Source: Candidatus Rokuibacteriota bacterium
Lineage (GTDB): Bacteria; Methylomirabilota; Methylomirabilia; Rokubacteriales; CSP1-6
NCBI GenBank assembly: GCA_016201575.1
Contig: JACQCN010000039.1
Span: forward strand, 1 to 10,242
Length of the DNA stretch: 10,242 bases
Direction: 5' to 3'
The notes under the pieces are model-generated. The model searched no databases, was not told the origin of the DNA, and saw nothing but the letters and a program-made list of their open reading frames with translations. This document shows, one piece after another, positions 6,581-10,242 of this stretch. The position numbers were made by a program, and so were the translations under genes. The stretch's first letter is position 1; each line of letters opens with the position of its first letter.

Positions 6581-6925
6581 TCAGGTCCCGCCAACGCGCT
6601 CCAGGGTCTCCTCGACGTTCGGCGCCCGGGCAATGTTGGCCAGCGCGAAGTGCATCTTCGTGCGGAAGGCGTCGAGGGTGCCCGCGGCGACGTGGGGCGT
6701 GAGGACGACGTTGTCGAGGCCGCGCAGCGGCAGGTCGGCGCCCGGCGGCTCGGGCAAGTACACGTCGAAGCCGCCGCCCATGATCCGCCCCGCCCGCAGC
6801 GCCTCCGCCACCGCGCTCCCCGACTCCAGGAAGCGCGGCACCAGCCCCGCCGGGCACTCCTCGCGGATCACCTGGTAGAGCGTCTCGGTCGCCCGGTTCA
6901 GGTAAAGCACGGCCCAGGGCGTCAT
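6581..6925 (-). pseudogene. D-isomer-specific 2-hydroxyacid dehydrogenase remnant, internally deleted in frame
   Basis: This open frame encodes only 114 residues where the NAD-dependent D-2-hydroxyacid dehydrogenase family has about 310-330. Residues 1-35 look like the family N-terminus (MTPWAVLYLNRATETLYQVI). From about residue 36 the sequence jumps to the C-terminal end of the cofactor domain: ALRAGRIMGGGFDVYLPEPP (42-61) with the catalytic-region Glu, then LDNVVLTPHVAAGTLDAFR with the active-site His78. The Rossmann GxGxxG motif, the catalytic Arg and roughly 190-200 residues are absent. The deletion kept the frame. Its ATG overlaps the stop of the short-chain dehydrogenase (ATGA), so the two were co-expressed. 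The product cannot bind NAD and is probably inactive. It could be a real in-frame deletion or an assembly artefact. Confidence 0.75.
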
Positions 6926-7698
6926 CGCCGCGCCTTCTTCACCGGCATGATGCCGTTGAGGGCCAGCCGGCCGCCGTCGACGTACACCGTGCTCCCGGTC
7001 ATGTAGGACGAGGCGCCGGAGGCCAGGAAGACCGCCACCTCGGCGATCTCGCGCGGCTCGGCCGTGCGCCCGATGGGCGTGCGCGAAAGGGTCCGCCAGG
7101 TCCACTCGGGGTCCTTGAGGAGGTGGCGGGTGAGCCCCGTCACCACGGTGCCGGGGCCGATGGCGTTGACGCGGATCCCGTACGGCGCCAGCGCCACCGC
7201 GGTGGCGGTGGTGAGCTGGCGGATGCCGCCCTTGGACGCCGCGTAGGCCACCGACTCGGGCCGGGCCACGACGGCGTTGACCGAGGAGATGTTGATGATG
7301 ACCCCGCCCCGGCGCGCCTTGACCATCCGCCGCGCCGCCCCCTGGCTCACCAGGAACGCGCCCTTCAGGTTCACGCCGAGGACGCGGTCCCACTGCGCCT
7401 CGGTCAGCTCGAGGAAGGGGACGATGGGCTCGATGGCCGCGTTGTTGACCGCCACGTCGACGCGTCCCCACGCGCGGTCGATGGCCGCGAACGCGCTCCG
7501 CACCGAGGCGGCGTCGGCGACGTCGACCGTGAGGGCGAGGGCCTTGCGCCCGAGGCGGCGCGCCGTCGCCGCCGCCGTCCTCGGATCGATGTCGGCGACC
7601 GCCACGCGCGCGCCCTCCCGCGCGAAGGCGAGCGCGATCGCCTGGCCGATGCCGCGCCCCGCGCCCGTGACGAGCGCAACCTTGTTCCTGAGTCTCAT
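6922..7698 (-). CDS. Short-chain dehydrogenase/reductase (classical SDR)
   Basis: A complete 258-residue classical SDR. It has the nucleotide-binding TGAGRGIG at 11-18, NNAA at 85-88, Asn110, and the catalytic Ser139, Tyr152 and Lys156 (IINISSV, then YAASK). Asp36 at the end of the second beta strand (VAVADID) favours NAD(H) over NADP(H). PYGIRVNAIGPG and YMTGSTVYVDGG are standard C-terminal family motifs. ATG at 7698 is preceded by GGAGG six bases away. The enzyme would oxidise an alcohol or reduce a ketone in the cytosol; the substrate is unknown. It is the first gene of a leftward pair with the 2-hydroxyacid dehydrogenase remnant and diverges from the MFS carrier gene, so the three may serve one small-molecule pathway. 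Confidence 0.92.
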   Translation of the reverse strand: MRLRNKVALVTGAGRGIGQAIALAFAREGARVAVADIDPRTAAATARRLGRKALALTVDVADAASVRSAFAAIDRAWGRVDVAVNNAAIEPIVPFLELTEAQWDRVLGVNLKGAFLVSQGAARRMVKARRGGVIINISSVNAVVARPESVAYAASKGGIRQLTTATAVALAPYGIRVNAIGPGTVVTGLTRHLLKDPEWTWRTLSRTPIGRTAEPREIAEVAVFLASGASSYMTGSTVYVDGGRLALNGIMPVKKARR

Positions 7699-7729
7699 GA
7701 CGGGCCTCCGGGCTCGAAAAAGCCGCGCG

Positions 7730-7735
7730 AGTATA
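7730..7735 (-). promoter_or_regulatory. -10 box of the SDR operon, extended type
   Basis: The minus strand reads TGCTATACT. TATACT matches the -10 consensus at five of six positions and is preceded by TGn, an extended -10. No good -35 box is seen, which an extended -10 can tolerate. Transcription would start about 25 bases before the SDR ATG, leaving room for its GGAGG ribosome site. Confidence 0.55.
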
Positions 7736-7771
7736 GCACGCGGGTTTGCGTCCCGAGATCGGGCGTGCTAT
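7733..7771. repeat. 9-bp inverted repeat spanning the divergent promoters
   Basis: ATAGCACGC at 7733-7741 and GCGTGCTAT at 7763-7771 are exact inverted copies separated by 21 bases. Each copy overlaps the -10 box of one of two divergent promoters. The centres are 30 bp apart, about three helical turns, so both sites face the same side of the DNA. They could be paired operator sites, or only two promoters sharing an extended -10 sequence. Confidence 0.5.
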
Positions 7772-7774
7772 GAG
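7746..7774 (+). promoter_or_regulatory. Promoter of the MFS carrier gene, probably giving a leaderless mRNA
   Basis: TTGCGT (7746-7751) and TATGAG (7769-7774) are 17 bases apart, and the -10 box has the TGn extension. Transcription would begin about 7781, within a few bases of the ATG at 7783. The carrier mRNA would then be leaderless or nearly so, in keeping with the lack of a good ribosome site there. Confidence 0.5.
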
Positions 7775-7782
7775 AGCGGCGC

Positions 7783-8961
7783 ATGCCGGCTCCCTACCGC
7801 TGGGTCATCCTCGCCGTCTGCATGCTCTCCTTCATCCAGGTCCACGTCCACCGGCTGGCGTTCGCGCCGCTCATCCCGACCTTCGTGGCCGACCTCGGCA
7901 TCACCTACGCCGCCGCCGGCGCCATCCAGACCGCGTACTTCTGGACCTACACGCTCGTGCAGGTGCCGATCGGCCTCTGCACCGATCGCTGGGGCGCGCG
8001 GCGCGTGATGCTGGTCTTCCTGAGCGCGCTGTGCGTGGGCACCCTGCTCTTCGCCGCCAGCCACAGCTATCCCGCGAGCATCGCCGCGCGGGCCCTCGTC
8101 GGCCTCGGCGCCGCCGCCGTCTGGGTGCCGGGCATGCGGCTGATCGCCGAGTGGTTCCCCGTCGAGGAGCGCGGGCGCGTCACCGGGCTCTTCTCCGCCG
8201 GCGGCGGCGTCGGGGGCACGCTCGCCCTGGTGCTGGTGCCGTGGCTCGCCGAGCGCTGGGGCTGGCGCCTCGCCTACGCGGCCACCGTCGTCCCCGTGCT
8301 GGTCGTGCTGGCGCTGATCGGGCTGCTCGTGCGCGAGCGCGAGGCGCCCGGCGCCGCCGCGCCGCGGCGGGAGGGCGCGCTCTGGCGCGTGCTCGGCACG
8401 CCTGCCATGTGGCCGTTCAACCTCACCGTGCTCTTCTCGTACGGCGGCTACTTCAGCATGCTGACGTTCCTCCCCGCCTTCTTCGTCCGGCGGCTCCACT
8501 TCTCGGGCGCGCAGGCGGGGCTCGTGACGAGTCTCATCACCGCGGGCACGATCGTCTCCTGGCCGCTCGCCGGCTACGTGAGCGACCGGCTGGGTCGGCC
8601 GAAAGCGGTCTACCTCTTCAGCCAGACCGCGAGCGTGCTCGTCTGCGTCGTGTTCGCGCTGATCGTGCCCGGGTTCGCGTTCGGCGGCGCCGCGCTCGTC
8701 GCCGTCGCCACGGGGCTCCTCGTGGGCGGCATGATCACGCCGTACGTGATGGTCATCGACATGTTCCCGCGGGACCTGGCCGGCACCGTCACGGGGGTGA
8801 TCAACGCCTCCTGCTTCGCCGGCGGCATGGTGCTGCCCGTCATCCTCGGCCGCGTCGTCGACGTCACCGGCAGCTTCCCGGCGGCCTTCCTGGTCGCCGG
8901 TGGCGTCCAGCTCCTGGCCCTGGTCTTCGGCGCGTTCATCCGCGAGCGGCGGAAGCCGTGA
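7783..8961 (+). CDS. Major facilitator superfamily transporter
   Basis: A 392-residue inner-membrane carrier of the MFS fold with about 12 hydrophobic segments. The first runs from about residue 6 to 30. Motif A between helices 2 and 3 is GLCTDRWGARR (64-74), and its counterpart in the second half is GYVSDRLGRPK (264-274). The basic central loop is at about 183-203 (REREAPGAAAPRREG). GGGVGGTLALVLVPWLAERWGWR (middle part 140-162) resembles the helix-5 region of organic-anion and sugar-phosphate type carriers. The family moves small solutes by proton-coupled symport or antiport; the substrate cannot be assigned. It is followed 76 bases later by a Tat-exported hydrolase and diverges from an SDR, which suggests uptake of a small organic compound. 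The length is typical of the compact members. Confidence 0.9.
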   Translation: MPAPYRWVILAVCMLSFIQVHVHRLAFAPLIPTFVADLGITYAAAGAIQTAYFWTYTLVQVPIGLCTDRWGARRVMLVFLSALCVGTLLFAASHSYPASIAARALVGLGAAAVWVPGMRLIAEWFPVEERGRVTGLFSAGGGVGGTLALVLVPWLAERWGWRLAYAATVVPVLVVLALIGLLVREREAPGAAAPRREGALWRVLGTPAMWPFNLTVLFSYGGYFSMLTFLPAFFVRRLHFSGAQAGLVTSLITAGTIVSWPLAGYVSDRLGRPKAVYLFSQTASVLVCVVFALIVPGFAFGGAALVAVATGLLVGGMITPYVMVIDMFPRDLAGTVTGVINASCFAGGMVLPVILGRVVDVTGSFPAAFLVAGGVQLLALVFGAFIRERRKP

Positions 8962-8997
8962 TGACGGGTTTCGCTGGCCGGGCGCGCCGGATTGCGG

Positions 8998-9003
8998 TAT
9001 ACG
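8998..9003 (+). promoter_or_regulatory. Possible -10 box of the DUF6282 gene
   Basis: TATACG within GCGGTATACGATTCGG forms an AT-rich island in the 76-bp gap after the carrier gene, 35 bases before the ATG at 9038. No convincing -35 box is visible. The gene may have its own promoter or be read through from the carrier gene. Confidence 0.35.
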
Positions 9004-9037
9004 ATTCGGCTCGGGGCCCGGCCCCAGGGAGGACGCC

Positions 9038-10093
9038 ATGACGCCGTTCCGTCTCGCTCGCTGGCGCTTCACGAGCTGCTGTGGCCACGCCTCGCCGCCT
9101 CCGGACCCCGGCGGCTCGGGCCGGCGGGAGTTCCTCAAGCTGGCCGGCGGTGTCGCGGGGCTCGCCGTCCTCGGCCGGCGCGGCGCGGCCGAGGCCCAGG
9201 GGCGCGTGTTCCCGCCGCCCCCGCCCGCCGTGAGCCCCGTCGACGGCCTGATCGACTTCCACGTGCACAGCGCCCCCGACGTCTTCGGCCGGTCCGTCGA
9301 CGACGACGAGGCGGCGACGCTCGCGCGGGACAACGGGATGGAAGCGCTCGTCCTGAAGAACCACGTGGCGCTCACGGCCGACCGCGCGTGGATCGCCCGC
9401 AAGCACGTCCCGGGCGTGAAGCTCTTCGGTGGCATCGCGCTGAACGGCGCCGTCGGCGGCGTCAACCCCGAGGCGGTGCAGTGGATGTACCGCATGCAGG
9501 GCGGGCTCGGGCGCGTGGTCTGGTTCCCGACCTTCGACGCCGACCACCACGTCAAGCACTTCAAGGACGCGCCGGCAGGGATCAAGGTCGTCGGCCCCGA
9601 CGGCCAGGCGCTCCCCGCGGTGCGGGAGGTGCTGAAGGTCTGCGCCGAGCAGAAGCTCGTGGTCTGCACCGGCCACGCGGCGCCGGCCGAGGCCCTGGCC
9701 ATCGCCGAGGCGGCGCGCGACGCGGGCTGCGACCGCGTTCTCGTCACCCACGCCGAGTTCGAGGTCGTGAACATGTCGCTCGAGGAGATGCGCCGCGCGG
9801 CCGCCCTCGGCGCCAAGCTCGAGCTGTGCGCGATGGGCCTGCTCATGGGGTCGAACGCGCACCTGTCCTGGATGCGCCACTGGCGCCGGGTCACGGCCCA
9901 GGAGACCGCCGGGCACATCAAGGCCGTCGGCGCCGAGCACTTCGTCCTGGCCACCGACCTCGGGCAGGCCGGCAACCCCATGCAGGCCGACGGCTACAAG
10001 ATGTTCGTGGCCGCGCTGACCGCCGAGGGCATCACGAAGGATCAGATCCGCCTCATGGGGCGAGAGACCCCCGGCGCGCTCTTGATGGGCTGA
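9038..10093 (+). CDS. DUF6282-type metal-dependent hydrolase with a Tat signal
   Basis: A 351-residue protein; the ATG at 9038 has AGGGAGG five bases upstream. An atypically long 28-residue n-region containing Cys14-Cys15 precedes the twin-arginine motif GRREFLK (28-34), a Gly/Ala/Leu-rich core (35-46) and a probable cleavage site AEA-Q at 53/54. Export of a folded, metal-loaded protein is expected. The mature part is an amidohydrolase/PHP-like barrel of the DUF6282 family: DFHVHSAPD (His75, His77) for metal, ALVLKNHV with Lys107 and His109, CTGHAAP, VTHAEF and the late Asp in LATDLGQ. The reaction is not known for the family; hydrolysis of an amide, lactone or ester is inferred. It lies between the carrier and a thioesterase gene that starts nine bases after its stop. 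Confidence 0.85.
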   Translation: MTPFRLARWRFTSCCGHASPPPDPGGSGRREFLKLAGGVAGLAVLGRRGAAEAQGRVFPPPPPAVSPVDGLIDFHVHSAPDVFGRSVDDDEAATLARDNGMEALVLKNHVALTADRAWIARKHVPGVKLFGGIALNGAVGGVNPEAVQWMYRMQGGLGRVVWFPTFDADHHVKHFKDAPAGIKVVGPDGQALPAVREVLKVCAEQKLVVCTGHAAPAEALAIAEAARDAGCDRVLVTHAEFEVVNMSLEEMRRAAALGAKLELCAMGLLMGSNAHLSWMRHWRRVTAQETAGHIKAVGAEHFVLATDLGQAGNPMQADGYKMFVAALTAEGITKDQIRLMGRETPGALLMG

Positions 10094-10102
10094 GAGGAGC
10101 CG

Positions 10103-10242
10103 ATGGACGTGCGACCCGGCGCCAGCGCGGAAGTCGAAATCACCGTCACGCCGGACCAGACTGCCGACCGGCTCGGCAACCCCGGCGTGCAGGTGTTCGC
10201 CACCCCGGTCCTCGTCGGCCTCCTCGAGCAGGCCGCGGGCGC
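10103..10242 (+). CDS. FlK-like hot-dog thioesterase, N-terminal part cut by the window edge
   Basis: The ATG at 10103 has GAGAGGAG a few bases upstream, and the frame stays open for 46 codons to the edge. DVRPGASAEVEITVTPDQTA and VFATPVLVGLLEQAA match the start of FlK-type (fluoroacetyl-CoA thioesterase-like) hot-dog proteins of about 130-140 aa. Thr34 and Glu42 have the same eight-residue spacing as the catalytic Thr42 and Glu50 of FlK; the catalytic His would lie outside the window. The family cleaves small acyl-CoA esters, often as a housekeeping or detoxifying step. It is closely coupled to the DUF6282 gene. Confidence 0.75.
   Translation, partial: MDVRPGASAEVEITVTPDQTADRLGNPGVQVFATPVLVGLLEQAAG

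Noticed and set aside
4666..6633. A 655-codon open frame on the minus strand opposite the amidase
   Set aside because: It has no recognisable motif and a low-complexity His/Arg/Asp/Gly composition; the amidase on the plus strand is unambiguous.
3801..6878. A very long open frame on the plus strand covering over 1000 codons
   Set aside because: It is antisense to the 346-aa gene and out of frame with the amidase. Its composition (Arg, Gly, Pro, His rich) is that of a GC-rich shadow frame.
7768..9981. A 737-codon open frame on the minus strand
   Set aside because: It is opposite the MFS and DUF6282 genes, which have clear family motifs, start sites and membrane pattern. The antisense product is low-complexity charged sequence.
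1..10242. CRISPR arrays, tRNA or rRNA genes, insertion sequences, attachment sites
   Set aside because: No spaced direct repeats, cloverleaf-like sequence, transposase motifs or terminal inverted repeats were seen on either strand.

Overview
The window is very GC-rich, with GC-saturated third codon positions and almost no non-coding DNA. The gene style (Amidohydrolase-3 deacylase, DUF6282 hydrolase, FlK-like thioesterase, amidase, MFS carrier, short-chain dehydrogenase) resembles uncultured soil or subsurface bacteria such as Rokubacteria/Methylomirabilota or related deep lineages. That placement is inference only: there is no rRNA or marker gene here.

Layout. Positions 1-4646 are a leftward block. 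From its promoter end it reads: a 346-aa protein of unknown function (3606-4646), a selenoprotein of the UGSC type (3067-3606), a YheT-like alpha/beta hydrolase (2156-3047), a sugar-phosphate isomerase/epimerase-like TIM barrel (1270-2115) and, after a short gap, an N-acyl-D-amino-acid deacylase that runs off the left edge (1-1155). A 256-bp divergent region (4647-4902) separates this block from a rightward pair: a GatC/AtzG-like small protein (4903-5106) and a GatA-type amidase (5116-6531). A strong hairpin at 6544-6577 sits between the amidase and a convergent leftward pair: a short-chain dehydrogenase (6922-7698) translationally coupled to a 114-aa remnant of a D-2-hydroxyacid dehydrogenase (6581-6925). 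A compact divergent promoter region (7699-7782) then leads rightward into an MFS carrier (7783-8961), a Tat-exported DUF6282 metal-dependent hydrolase (9038-10093) and the start of an FlK-like thioesterase (10103 to the edge).

Main result. The gene at 3067-3606 has an in-frame TGA at codon 97 inside a Sec-Gly-Ser-Cys motif. Conserved-looking coding sequence continues after it to a TAG stop. Directly after the TGA the mRNA can form a 9-bp hairpin with a 5-nt loop starting 19 nt downstream, which fits the form and spacing of a bacterial SECIS element. Standard gene calling would cut this protein in half. Its start overlaps the stop of the 346-aa protein, so the two are probably a functional pair.

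Second result. Three separate genes carry internal deletions, each removing part of the active site: the HxH motif of the deacylase, the nucleophile elbow of the alpha/beta hydrolase, and nearly all of the cofactor domain of the 2-hydroxyacid dehydrogenase. The genes between them look intact. This is either real gene decay or, quite plausibly, repeated assembly collapse in GC-rich metagenomic DNA, and reads would decide.
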